NCBI GenBank assembly: GCA_018830745.1
Contig: JAHJRU010000164.1
Span: 1 to 7,885 of the forward strand
From: Chloroflexota bacterium
GTDB lineage: Bacteria > Chloroflexota > Dehalococcoidia > Dehalococcoidales > JAHJRU01
Length of the DNA stretch: 7,885 nt
Direction of reading: 5' to 3'
The position numbers and the translations under genes are program-made. This document shows, piece by piece, positions 1 through 6,100 of this stretch (positions are counted from its first letter, which is position 1; every line of letters begins with the position of its first letter). Under the pieces are notes generated by a model. The model worked only from the letters and a program-made list of their open reading frames with translations. It did no database searches and was not told the origin of the DNA.

Positions 1-238
1 AGAACCGGTAAATATCTGTCCCAAGTGTCAGGGCAAAGCCCGCCGGGTAATCCACTCCGTTCCCATCATTTTCAAGGGGAGCGGTTTTTACGTTACCGAC
101 CACCGTAAAAGCGGTGATACCGGTAAGCCGTCCTCATCTAGTAAAAGCACCAGTACAGCTAAACAGCCCACACCAGAGAAGAGCGGCGATGCAGATAAGC
201 AGCCCTCATCCCAGAAAAGCGAAAGCAAGGTGGAATAG
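1..238 (+). CDS. FmdB-family zinc-ribbon protein, C-terminal part (5' truncated)
   Basis: The frame starting at base 2 is open from the window edge to a TAG at 236-238. It reads EPVNICPKCQGKARRV, then VPIIFKGSGFYVTD. A CPKC zinc knuckle followed about 15 residues later by IIFKGSGFY(V/T)TD is the signature of the small FmdB/CxxC putative regulatory family, whose N-terminal half (the first CxxC) would lie upstream of this window. After the core comes a tail of roughly 40 residues rich in Ser, Lys, Thr, Gln and Pro, low-complexity and probably disordered, as is common in this family. The molecular role of the family is not well established; a regulatory or zinc-binding function is inferred from the ribbon. 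Its stop codon directly abuts the GTG of the next gene, so the two are probably co-transcribed. The missing start prevents a length comparison. Confidence 0.8.
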   Translation, partial: EPVNICPKCQGKARRVIHSVPIIFKGSGFYVTDHRKSGDTGKPSSSSKSTSTAKQPTPEKSGDADKQPSSQKSESKVE

Positions 239-703
239 GTGAAAGCGCTGGTCCAGCGGGTCACCAGGGCTTCGGTCAGTGTTGGCGGCGAGGCGGTGGG
301 CAGTATAGGGCAGGGACTGGTGATATTGCTGGGGGTGGCGGACGGAGACACGGAAAAAGACGCCGATTACCTGGCCCAAAAAACGACCAACCTGCGTATT
401 TTCTCCGACGAAGAAGGTAAATTCAACCTCTCAGCCCTCGAAATCAAGGGCGAACTACTGGTGGTAAGCCAGTTCACCCTTCTCTCCGATACCAGGAAGG
501 GCCGCCGCCCCAGTTTCGTCGATGCTGCCCCTCCGGAGAAAGCCAGAGAACTGTGCGACCGCTTTGTGGAGCAAGCCCACGCCACCGGGCTGAAGGTAGC
601 CACCGGCCGCTTCCAGGAGCATATGCTGGTGGAAATCCACAATGACGGCCCGGTAACCATAATGCTTGACAGCCGGGAAAAGTTCGAAAGCAGTGGCAAC
701 TGA
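239..703 (+). CDS. dtd: D-aminoacyl-tRNA deacylase (Dtd)
   Basis: This cytoplasmic proofreading enzyme hydrolyses D-amino acids (and glycine mischarged on tRNA-Ala) from tRNA, keeping them out of translation. The 154-residue protein has the normal family length. It begins [15 protein letters not shown], the typical Dtd start. It carries both active-site motifs: SQFTL at residues 77-81 and NDGPVT at 135-140, which contains the Gly-cisPro pair that enforces D-chirality. The start is GTG at 239, immediately after the TAG of the FmdB-like gene. A purine-rich ribosome site AAGGTGGA (227-234) lies inside the end of that gene, so translation is probably coupled. No alternative upstream start exists without running into the preceding gene. 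All key motifs are intact. Confidence 0.95.
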   Translation: MKALVQRVTRASVSVGGEAVGSIGQGLVILLGVADGDTEKDADYLAQKTTNLRIFSDEEGKFNLSALEIKGELLVVSQFTLLSDTRKGRRPSFVDAAPPEKARELCDRFVEQAHATGLKVATGRFQEHMLVEIHNDGPVTIMLDSREKFESSGN

Positions 704-722
704 AACCAGTCTTAATTACAAT

Positions 723-737
723 CAGTTGCAATAACGC
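723..737 (+). promoter_or_regulatory. Candidate Fur-family operator, copy 1 (regulator promoter)
   Basis: CAGTTGCAATAACGC overlaps the -35 box of the regulator's promoter. It matches 13 of 15 bases of the reverse complement of 1205-1219, the motif upstream of the nickel/cobalt permease gene. Overlap with the -35 would suit autorepression by the metal-bound regulator. This copy is a weaker palindrome than the other one. That it is an operator is inferred from position and repetition only. Confidence 0.4.
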
Positions 738-754
738 CCTCCCTCTGGTATACT
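726..754 (+). promoter_or_regulatory. Sigma70-type promoter for the Fur-family gene, probably giving a leaderless mRNA
   Basis: TTGCAA (726-731, 4/6 to TTGACA) and TATACT (749-754, 4/6 to TATAAT) are separated by exactly 17 bp in the 58-bp gap after dtd. A start site about 7 nt beyond the -10 box falls at about 761, and the ATG of the regulator is at 762. The bases just before that ATG are pyrimidine-rich and hold no Shine-Dalgarno sequence, consistent with a leaderless or near-leaderless transcript. The -35 box overlaps the candidate operator at 723-737. Confidence 0.6.
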
Positions 755-761
755 TTCCCCA

Positions 762-1184
762 ATGGAATCTACCCGTGGCATAGTTGACGAACTGAAGAAC
801 CTGGGGTACCGCCTGACACCTCAGCGCTTGATGATTGCATCCGCCATTGAAAACAGCCACGACCACATCAGCGCCGAGGAAATCTATTCCCAGGTGTTGG
901 GCAAGTATCCCAACATCAATATCTCAACTATCTACCGCACCCTGGAACTGCTGGAGCAGCTCGGACTGGTAACCGAGACTGACCTTGGGGGAGGTCGGGT
1001 CAGGTATCACCCGGCAGATAAGGGCCGACACCATCACCTCATCTGCCAGGAATGCGGGACCGTCGTCGACCTTGATGAGGCGGCACTATCGCCACTTAAG
1101 GATGCCTTACTACGCCAGTACGATTTTACCGCCGACCTCCGGCACCTGGGCATCTTCGGTCGCTGCATAAAGTGTCGCCAGTAA
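762..1184 (+). CDS. Fur-family metalloregulator (Fur/Zur/Nur type)
   Basis: A 140-residue, normal-length Fur-family repressor. Residues 1-80 form the winged-helix DNA-binding half, with LGYRLTPQRLMI (14-25), HISAEEIY (35-42) and the recognition-helix segment STIYRTLELLEQLGLV (55-70). Residues 81-140 form the dimerisation and metal half, with the His cluster RHHHLIC (89-95) and two structural-zinc CxxC pairs: C95/C98 (CQEC) and C135/C138 (CIKC). H35, H83 and the His cluster could supply the regulatory metal site. H83 sits where E. coli Fur has a glutamate, an alignment made by eye. Which metal it senses cannot be read from sequence. Its position directly before a Ni/Co permease and a ZnuABC-like transporter favours zinc or nickel/cobalt over iron. 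It has its own promoter, apparently leaderless, with a candidate operator over the -35. No Shine-Dalgarno precedes the ATG at 762; no better start is evident. Confidence 0.92.
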   Translation: MESTRGIVDELKNLGYRLTPQRLMIASAIENSHDHISAEEIYSQVLGKYPNINISTIYRTLELLEQLGLVTETDLGGGRVRYHPADKGRHHHLICQECGTVVDLDEAALSPLKDALLRQYDFTADLRHLGIFGRCIKCRQ

Positions 1185-1202
1185 AAATTATTTAGTCACC
1201 TT

Positions 1203-1219
1203 TTGCATTATTGCAATTG
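1203..1219. promoter_or_regulatory. Candidate Fur-family operator, copy 2 (before the Ni/Co permease)
   Basis: TTGCA (1203-1207) and TGCAA (1212-1216) form a perfect 5-bp inverted repeat with a 4-bp spacer, an AT-rich palindrome of the size bound by Fur-family dimers. On the minus strand bases 1219-1205 read CAATTGCAATAATGC, 13/15 identical to the motif before the regulator gene. It lies 40 bp upstream of the permease ATG in a 74-bp gap. I could not identify a convincing -35/-10 pair here, so whether it blocks a promoter or acts within a read-through transcript is open. Confidence 0.45.
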
Positions 1220-1258
1220 TATGGGGTCGCCTGAAATGGCTGGGGAGGGGATACCTAT

Positions 1259-1966
1259 ATGCCGGAAGCAACTATATTGACCGCTCTGCTCTTTGGCTTT
1301 TTGCTGGGAGTTAAGCATGCCCTGGATGCTGACCATATAGTGGCGGTAACCGCCATTGTCAGCCGCAGTCGCAGTCTCCTGCGCTCAGCCTTGGTAGGGC
1401 TGAGCTGGGGCATAGGGCACACCATTACCCTCTTTGCTGCCGGCTTTGCCGTGATAGTCCTAAAACTAACTATCCCCGACAGGCTCGCTCTGTCCATGGA
1501 ATTTCTGGTCGGCGTTCTTCTGGTTCTACTGGGCGTACCCATTATAAGACAGGTAATAACGCGGAGGTCCCATGTCCACTGGCACCAGCACGAAGATAAA
1601 TCTCACTTCCACAATCATTCTCACCAGAATACCCCCGCCCATAGCCACCAGCACCTCAGGAGACCCCTGCTAATTGGTATGGTTCACGGTCTGGCGGGGA
1701 GCGGGGCACTCACCTTATTGGTGCTCAGCACCATGTCATCGGTGGCTCAGGGCTTAGTCTTTCTGCTCGTCTTCGGTATCGGCTCCATGCTGGGTATGCT
1801 GTTCTTCAGCGGGCTTATCGGACTCCCCTTTAAACTTACCGCCGGGTTCTCACGCCAAATGCACACGTGGGTGCAGGGAGCCGCCGGGATTATCAGCGTG
1901 ACCCTCGGCGTATATATCATATGGCACACCGGATTTATCTCCGGCTTATTTCTCTTTCCGAGCTAA
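1259..1966 (+). CDS. Nickel/cobalt permease of the NiCoT/UreH-like family
   Basis: An inner-membrane permease of 235 residues predicted to move Ni2+ or Co2+ into the cell. The first segment carries the NiCoT signature HALDADH (residues 20-26), in which the H-x4-DH pattern forms the metal pathway. It is followed by GLSWGIGHT (47-55), the second conserved helix motif, and by GMVHGLAGSGAL (140-151) in the second half. About six hydrophobic stretches are visible, near residues 4-18, 45-70, 80-98, 136-158, 162-190 and 205-230. Between the halves, residues 105-132 hold 11 histidines in 28 positions, probably a cytoplasmic metal-buffering loop. The ATG at 1259 is preceded by GGGGAGGGG (1242-1250), a good ribosome site. 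The candidate operator lies in its leader. Nickel versus cobalt cannot be told from sequence; cobalt for corrinoids or nickel for hydrogenases would both suit an anaerobe. Confidence 0.88.
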   Translation: MPEATILTALLFGFLLGVKHALDADHIVAVTAIVSRSRSLLRSALVGLSWGIGHTITLFAAGFAVIVLKLTIPDRLALSMEFLVGVLLVLLGVPIIRQVITRRSHVHWHQHEDKSHFHNHSHQNTPAHSHQHLRRPLLIGMVHGLAGSGALTLLVLSTMSSVAQGLVFLLVFGIGSMLGMLFFSGLIGLPFKLTAGFSRQMHTWVQGAAGIISVTLGVYIIWHTGFISGLFLFPS

Positions 1967-2056
1967 TGGCGGCTGAAATATTCAATACGGTTATCAGCTA
2001 TAGAAACCTGCGGGGAATAAACAGGCTTGAGGAAGATTAAAAGGAGGGTGTTTTAA
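1967..2056 (+). other. Gap between the permease and metal-binding-protein genes
   Basis: This 90-bp spacer holds a very strong Shine-Dalgarno, AAGGAGGGTG (2041-2050), for the downstream lipoprotein gene. I found no convincing -35/-10 pair, no copy of the TTGCAATAA motif and no terminator-like hairpin. The simplest reading is that the ABC-transporter genes are transcribed together with the permease gene. Confidence 0.5.
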
Positions 2057-2902
2057 ATGTTGAATAAATCCAAAACAATGGTTCCTATTATCCTGGTGAT
2101 AAGCCTGATAATGCTGCTGGCACCGGCTTGCTCCACGTCAAGCGCCGACGGACTCAAGGTAGTTACCAGCACTTCCTTACTGGCTTCTATCGTGGAGCGG
2201 GCGGGCGGCAACCGGGTGAATGTAGTTAACATTATTCCGCCGGCGCAATGCCCGGGGCACTTTGATCTCAAGCCCGGTGATATCCGGAAGCTGGCTGATG
2301 CCGACCTCTTCCTGATGCACGGCTGGCAGGGGGAGAAGTTCGCTGAGGACTTAATCGCCTCAGCCAATAACCCGCGTCTCGCCGTGCACAGGATAGACAT
2401 CCCCGGCAACTGGATGACGCCGCCGGTACAGCTAAAGGCGGTAGACGCACTGACCGCCATCCTGTCTCAGGCGGATGCTCCAAGCAGCTCTTTCTACCAG
2501 GAACGCGCCACCGAGCAAAAAGCCATGATTGAGGCTAAAAGCGCTGAAATAAAAAAGAAGCTGGCCGAGGAGAACCTCGGAGGGGTCAATGTCCTGTGTG
2601 AAGAAAAACAGGCTGGATTCGCCAAATGGACCGGCCTCAACGTGGTGGCTACCTTTGGCCCTCCCGACTCTCTTACGCCACAGGGGCTGAAGGAACTGGT
2701 TGATAAGGGTAAATCTGCCGGCGTAACGGTGATAATAGATAACCTGCAGAGCGGCCATGACGCCGGCGCCGGCATAGCTGAGGAACTGGGCGCCAGGAGA
2801 ACCATACTCTCCAATTTCCCCGGGGGCTTGGATAACACCGAGACATGGGAAAAAGCCATCGACCGAAACATTGAGCTGATACTGGAGGCCATAGCTAACT
2901 AG
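2057..2902 (+). CDS. Metal ABC transporter substrate-binding lipoprotein (ZnuA/TroA family) with atypical ligands
   Basis: The 281-residue protein is the extracytoplasmic metal receptor for the ATPase and permease encoded next. A hydrophobic signal (residues 8-24) ends at APAC, with Cys25 the likely lipidated residue, followed by a short Ser/Thr linker. The mature part starts LKVVTSTSLLASIVERAGGNR, the usual cluster A-I (TroA-like) opening. NIIPPAQCPGHFDLKP (58-73) replaces the common '(D)PHxxxP' ligand loop, keeping H68 but adding C65. LADADLFLMHG (79-89) and LAEENL-type helices follow. The family's second ligand motif (xPHxW) appears as PGNWMTPP (116-123) with no His. The third (a His in the motif before the 'YGL' strand) reads CEEKQAGFAKWTGL (181-194), also with no His. 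H88, C181 and H234 are other possible ligands. The specificity is therefore open: zinc, nickel, cobalt or a metal chelate. A strong ribosome site precedes the ATG; the ATPase gene follows after 24 nt. Confidence 0.85.
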   Translation: MLNKSKTMVPIILVISLIMLLAPACSTSSADGLKVVTSTSLLASIVERAGGNRVNVVNIIPPAQCPGHFDLKPGDIRKLADADLFLMHGWQGEKFAEDLIASANNPRLAVHRIDIPGNWMTPPVQLKAVDALTAILSQADAPSSSFYQERATEQKAMIEAKSAEIKKKLAEENLGGVNVLCEEKQAGFAKWTGLNVVATFGPPDSLTPQGLKELVDKGKSAGVTVIIDNLQSGHDAGAGIAEELGARRTILSNFPGGLDNTETWEKAIDRNIELILEAIAN

Positions 2903-2926
2903 CCCATAAAAGGCAGGGTCATTAAA

Positions 2927-3703
2927 ATGCATAAAACAGTGATTGATATTGAGAATGCCGTGGTCTCCTACCGGGAGGACATTGCCCTGCGGGGGGTTTC
3001 CCTTAAAGTAACCGCGGGAGAGTTCGTGGGCATAGTAGGCCCAAACGGTGCCGGCAAGACCACCCTGCTTACCATAGTCAACGGGCTGGGCCGTTTGCTC
3101 AGCGGACAGGTAGCGGTACTGGGGCACCACATCAAGCCAGGCAACGGCCATTCGCTTAGAAAGAAGGTAGGCTATGTGCCCCAGGTGGAGCAGATAGACC
3201 CCCGGATGCCGGTTAATGTCCGCGAGGTGGTAATGATTGGCCGCTACGGGCTCCTGGGCTGGCTCAGAAGACCGGGCAAGCATGACTGGGCGGTGGTGGA
3301 CAAAGCGCTGGAGCTGGTGGATATGGCACAACTGGCGCGGCGACCGATTGGCCACCTTTCCGGCGGCGAGCAACAACGGGTATCCATCGCCCGCTGTCTG
3401 GCTCAGGAGCCGGAAATCTTCCTGCTCGATGAGCCCACCGCTTCACTGGACTGGAAGGCACAAAGTGAGATACTGGAACTGGTTAAACGGATTCACGATT
3501 TGCGCCACCTCACCACCCTCTTTGTCACCCATGACCTCAAATGCCTGCCGATAACCTGCGACCGGGTGGTGCTGATGAAAGACGGGCTTATCTGGGATGA
3601 CGGTTCCCCCAAAGAACTTCTCACCGATGAAGCCCTCAGCCGATTATATGAAATGCCCGTCTCCGCAGTAGCGCGGAGGCGCCGGGAGACCATTCTGGTT
3701 TAA
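2927..3703 (+). CDS. Metal ABC transporter ATP-binding protein (ZnuC/MntA type)
   Basis: The 258-residue cytoplasmic ATPase powers the adjacent metal importer. All motifs of a working ABC ATPase are present: Walker A GPNGAGKTT (38-46), Q-loop Q86 in GYVPQ, signature LSGGEQQR (144-151), Walker B IFLLDEP (164-170), D-loop SLD (173-175) and the switch histidine H202 in VTHD. The sequence NGLGRLLSGQVAVLGHHI and the VREVVMIGRYG segment (98-108) after the Q-loop are typical of the zinc/manganese subfamily. The C-terminus ends in an Arg-rich stretch (250-253). The ATG at 2927 is preceded by a modest AGGCAGGG ribosome site (2911-2918). The gap to the binding-protein gene is 24 nt and to the permease 15 nt, so a single operon is very likely. 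Confidence 0.95.
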   Translation: MHKTVIDIENAVVSYREDIALRGVSLKVTAGEFVGIVGPNGAGKTTLLTIVNGLGRLLSGQVAVLGHHIKPGNGHSLRKKVGYVPQVEQIDPRMPVNVREVVMIGRYGLLGWLRRPGKHDWAVVDKALELVDMAQLARRPIGHLSGGEQQRVSIARCLAQEPEIFLLDEPTASLDWKAQSEILELVKRIHDLRHLTTLFVTHDLKCLPITCDRVVLMKDGLIWDDGSPKELLTDEALSRLYEMPVSAVARRRRETILV

Positions 3704-3718
3704 TCCTGAGGAGTTGAG

Positions 3719-4570
3719 TTGGACCTGTCTATCTTTGGCTACCAATTCATGCAAAATGCCCTCCTATCCGCCTTCCTGGGCGGTATCGCCTGCGCCACCA
3801 TTGGCGTCTTCGTGGTGCTGAAGCACATGCCCTTTATCGGCGTGGGTATGTCGCACGCCGCTTTTGCCGGGGCGCTGCTCGGGCTATGGCTGGGCTTCAA
3901 TCCCCTGATTGGTGCCTTCGGTTTAAGCCTGCTGGCGGCGGCTATTATCGGCCCCCTGGCTGACCGCGGGCAGCTTAATCCCGAGACCTCGATAGGGGTC
4001 ATCTACTCCCTGATGCTGGGGCTGGCCTTCCTCTTCATGGGGCTTATGCCGGGTACCAAGTCCGGAGCCCTGGAATTATTATGGGGCAGTATCCTGACCA
4101 ACACCAGAGGCGACATTATACTTCTGGCAGTGGTCACGGTGGTGGTAGTGGGAGTAGTCTTCACCTTCTACAAGGAGATTCAAGCCACCATCTTCAACCG
4201 TGACATGGCTCTTTCCGTAGGCATACCGGCTACCGTCATTCTATATGGCATACTGTTCCTCACCGGGGCTACCATAACCGCCACGCTCCGTTCCATTGGG
4301 GGACTGCTTATCTTCAGCCTGATACTGAACCCGGCCGCCGCCGCCTACCAGCTCACTTACAGCCTTAAACGCATGTTCCTGCTGGCGGCCGTTTTCGGGG
4401 TCCTGTCGGGCTGGGTCGGTCTCCTCCTCTCCTACCTGTTCGATATACCCAGTGGCGCCACCATAGTCATCACTTCATCGGCAGTTTTTCTGCTGGCGCT
4501 TGTTTTTTCCCCCAAGAAAAAGGTGAAAAGCTGGCCGGAGAAGCCTGTTGTAGATGAACAACACCATTAG
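3719..4570 (+). CDS. Metal ABC transporter permease, ABC-3 family (ZnuB/MntB type)
   Basis: The 283-residue polytopic membrane protein forms the translocation channel of the importer. Hydrophobic segments run through most of its length, about eight in all, as expected for the family. Conserved ABC-3 motifs are visible: FVVLKHMPFIGVGMSHAAFAGALLG (first 60 residues), NPETSIGVIYS (about 90-100), RSIGGLLIFSLILNPAAAA (about 195-215, the 'VG-LL--ALL--PAA-A' block) and SYLFDIPSGATIV near the end. The start is a TTG at 3719 preceded by GAGGAG (3708-3713) with 5-nt spacing. No in-frame ATG lies at a better place, since the next Met is internal to the conserved first helix. The gene ends with a charged tail that overlaps the methyltransferase start by 17 nt. 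Confidence 0.93.
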   Translation: MDLSIFGYQFMQNALLSAFLGGIACATIGVFVVLKHMPFIGVGMSHAAFAGALLGLWLGFNPLIGAFGLSLLAAAIIGPLADRGQLNPETSIGVIYSLMLGLAFLFMGLMPGTKSGALELLWGSILTNTRGDIILLAVVTVVVVGVVFTFYKEIQATIFNRDMALSVGIPATVILYGILFLTGATITATLRSIGGLLIFSLILNPAAAAYQLTYSLKRMFLLAAVFGVLSGWVGLLLSYLFDIPSGATIVITSSAVFLLALVFSPKKKVKSWPEKPVVDEQHH

Positions 4571-5183
4571 AGCCTATTTCAATCGTATGGCTGCGGTGTG
4601 GGATGAAAACATCGCCGAAAAGGACGCCGTCAAACTCAAGCGGATGGCCCGGCGCCTGAATATCAAGCCTAGGTCCAGAGTGCTGGACATCGGCACCGGC
4701 ACCGGGGTTTTTCTCCCCTTTATCCTGGCCCAGGTCGGGCAGAGCGGCGGCATAGTAGCTATGGATATAGCCGGAGAGATGCTGGCAAAAGCCCGTGCCA
4801 AGGGGTTTGACGGCGATATTGCCTACCTTCTGGCAGATGCCACCGGTATTCCGCTCGGCGACGGCATCTTTGACGCCGTGGTCTGTTATTCCAGCTTCCC
4901 CCACTTCCAGGACAAGCCAGGAGCCCTGGCGGAAATATACCGGGTCATCAAAAGCGGGGGTAAACTGGTTATCTGCCACACCTCAGGTCGGGCTACCATC
5001 AACGAGATTCACACCGATATCCCGTCCGTGGCTCACGATACCATCCCGGAACGGAGCCAGATGCAGGCTATACTGACAGAGGCTGGATTCGGCGAAATAA
5101 AGATAGCTGACCGACGCACCAGCTACCTGGTCAGCGCCCGGAAAGCCTGGCGCAAGACCACTACGGCTCAAACTCAAGGCTGA
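4554..5183 (+). CDS. Class I SAM-dependent methyltransferase of unknown substrate
   Basis: A 209-residue soluble protein with a Rossmann-type methyltransferase core. Motif I is VLDIGTGTG (43-51), the acidic ribose-binding residue is D71 in VAMDIA, and motif II/III appears as LADATGIPLGDGIFDAVVC (93-111). FPHFQDKPGALAEIYRVIKSGGKLVI (115-140) is the UbiE/ArsM-like 'motif post-II' stretch. The N-terminus YFNRMAAVWDE is common in small-molecule methyltransferases of this broad class (Methyltransf_11/25). The C-terminal part holds H142, H153 and H161, which might contact a substrate or metal; this is speculative. It overlaps the permease gene by 17 nt, with GGAGAAG (4537-4543) as ribosome site, so it is translationally linked to the metal importer. 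A role with a metal-binding metabolite, a metalloid or a cofactor is possible. No substrate can be named. Its 3' end overlaps nadC on the other strand by 23 bp. Confidence 0.85.
   Translation: MNNTIRAYFNRMAAVWDENIAEKDAVKLKRMARRLNIKPRSRVLDIGTGTGVFLPFILAQVGQSGGIVAMDIAGEMLAKARAKGFDGDIAYLLADATGIPLGDGIFDAVVCYSSFPHFQDKPGALAEIYRVIKSGGKLVICHTSGRATINEIHTDIPSVAHDTIPERSQMQAILTEAGFGEIKIADRRTSYLVSARKAWRKTTTAQTQG
5095..5135 (-). terminator. Possible intrinsic terminator for nadC, inside the methyltransferase gene
   Basis: On the minus strand GCTGACC (5135-5129) and GGTCAGC (5112-5106) form a perfect 7-bp stem with a 16-nt loop. The T-rich stretch TATCTTTATTT (5105-5095) follows immediately. The structure begins 25 nt after the nadC stop. 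The loop is long and the T tract is interrupted, and an alternative small hairpin (5118-5131) competes, so this is only a candidate. Confidence 0.35.
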
Positions 5184-6012
5184 TATCCAGCGCTTTTGAG
5201 GAATGGGTGAGAGCACCGATAGAGATAATGTCAACGCCGGTCATGGCTACTTCCCGCACATTATCCAGGGTAATCCCCCCCGAGGCTTCAATCTTAGCCC
5301 GGCCTGAGATAAGCCCGACGGCATGGCGCATCTCCTCCGTATCCATATTATCCAGCATTACCGTATCAGCGCCAGCCTCGACGGCGGCTAAAGCTTCCTC
5401 TGTGGTGTTCACCTCTACCTCAACGACCATGCCCCGGGGGGCATTTTGCCTGGCTTTAGCCACGATATCCGGCAGGCTCATACCCAGGGCGTGCAGTGCC
5501 GCCAGATGATTATCCTTAATCAGCACGGCGTCACCCAGGTGAAAGCGATGGTTCTGGCCACCACCCATACGCACGGCATACTTCTCCAGCATCCTCATAC
5601 CGGGGGTGGTCTTGCGGGTATCCACTATCCTGACCGCCAGCCCCTGCACTCTGGCCACATACTGCGCCGCCTGAGAAGCTATGCCGCTGAGTCGCTGCAG
5701 GAAATTCAGGGCTACCCTCTCTGCTTTGAATATGCTGGCTGCATTTCCCTGGACGGTGGCTATTATGTCCCCCGGCTTTACTTCCGCGCCGTCATTGATA
5801 AGCACTTCCACCGTAAGCGAGGGGTCAACCTGCAAAAAGACATGGCGGACGACATCAATGCCCGCCAGTCTACCATTCGCCTTAGCCAGAATGGCTGCGC
5901 GGCCTCCAAGCCCCGACGGTATCAGCGACTCGCTGGTGGGGTCACCATAACCGGTGTCCTCCGCCAGAGCCAGGTTAATGAGGTTATCCACCTGTTCCCA
6001 AGGGAGTTCCAT
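5161..6012 (-). CDS. nadC: Nicotinate-nucleotide pyrophosphorylase (quinolinate phosphoribosyltransferase)
   Basis: The enzyme converts quinolinate and PRPP to nicotinate mononucleotide, CO2 and pyrophosphate, the step where de novo NAD synthesis joins the salvage route. It acts in the cytoplasm as a dimer or hexamer. The 283-residue length is normal. Diagnostic motifs are all present: AEDTGYGDPTSE (17-28), ERVALNFLQRLSGIAS (98-113), DTRKTTPGMRMLEKYAVRMGG (131-151) followed by NHR (154-156), IKDNH (165-169), VEVEV (197-201), MLDN (219-222), EASGGI (242-247) and SIGALTHS (264-271). These include the basic PRPP and quinolinate contacts. The ATG lies at 6010-6012 with GGAAGGA about 9 nt upstream. 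No nadA or nadB lies in the window. It is the third gene after miaB and yajC but probably also has its own promoter. It converges on, and overlaps, the methyltransferase gene. Confidence 0.96.
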   Translation of the reverse strand: MELPWEQVDNLINLALAEDTGYGDPTSESLIPSGLGGRAAILAKANGRLAGIDVVRHVFLQVDPSLTVEVLINDGAEVKPGDIIATVQGNAASIFKAERVALNFLQRLSGIASQAAQYVARVQGLAVRIVDTRKTTPGMRMLEKYAVRMGGGQNHRFHLGDAVLIKDNHLAALHALGMSLPDIVAKARQNAPRGMVVEVEVNTTEEALAAVEAGADTVMLDNMDTEEMRHAVGLISGRAKIEASGGITLDNVREVAMTGVDIISIGALTHSSKALDISLEFEP

Positions 6013-6059
6013 CTCAGCCTGTCCTTCCCCAATCAGCCGTTAAATAGCCCCATAGGTTT

Positions 6060-6088
6060 TATATATAACGAGATTCAGACGGTATCAA
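6060..6088 (-). promoter_or_regulatory. Candidate promoter for nadC
   Basis: On the minus strand TTGATA (6088-6083, 5/6 to consensus) and TATATA (6065-6060) are 17 bp apart in the 88-bp gap between yajC and nadC. The start site would fall near 6053, giving a leader of about 40 nt containing GGAAGGA. The AT-rich alternating stretch allows other -10 registers. A promoter here would let nadC be expressed apart from miaB-yajC. Confidence 0.45.
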
Positions 6089-6100
6089 CCGAGGGAACAA

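Noticed and set aside
1185..1258. A separate sigma70 promoter for the nickel/cobalt permease
   Set aside because: I tried the TTGCAT, TTGCAA and TTTAGT hexamers as -35 boxes, and none has an acceptable -10 at 16-18 bp. Only the candidate operator is supported here.
2432..3376. Long open frame (314 codons) on the minus strand across the metal-binding-protein and ATPase genes
   Set aside because: It is antisense to two genes with complete, unmistakable family motifs. Its translation is rich in His, Gln and Tyr with no recognisable domain, and codon bias of the sense genes explains the lack of stops.
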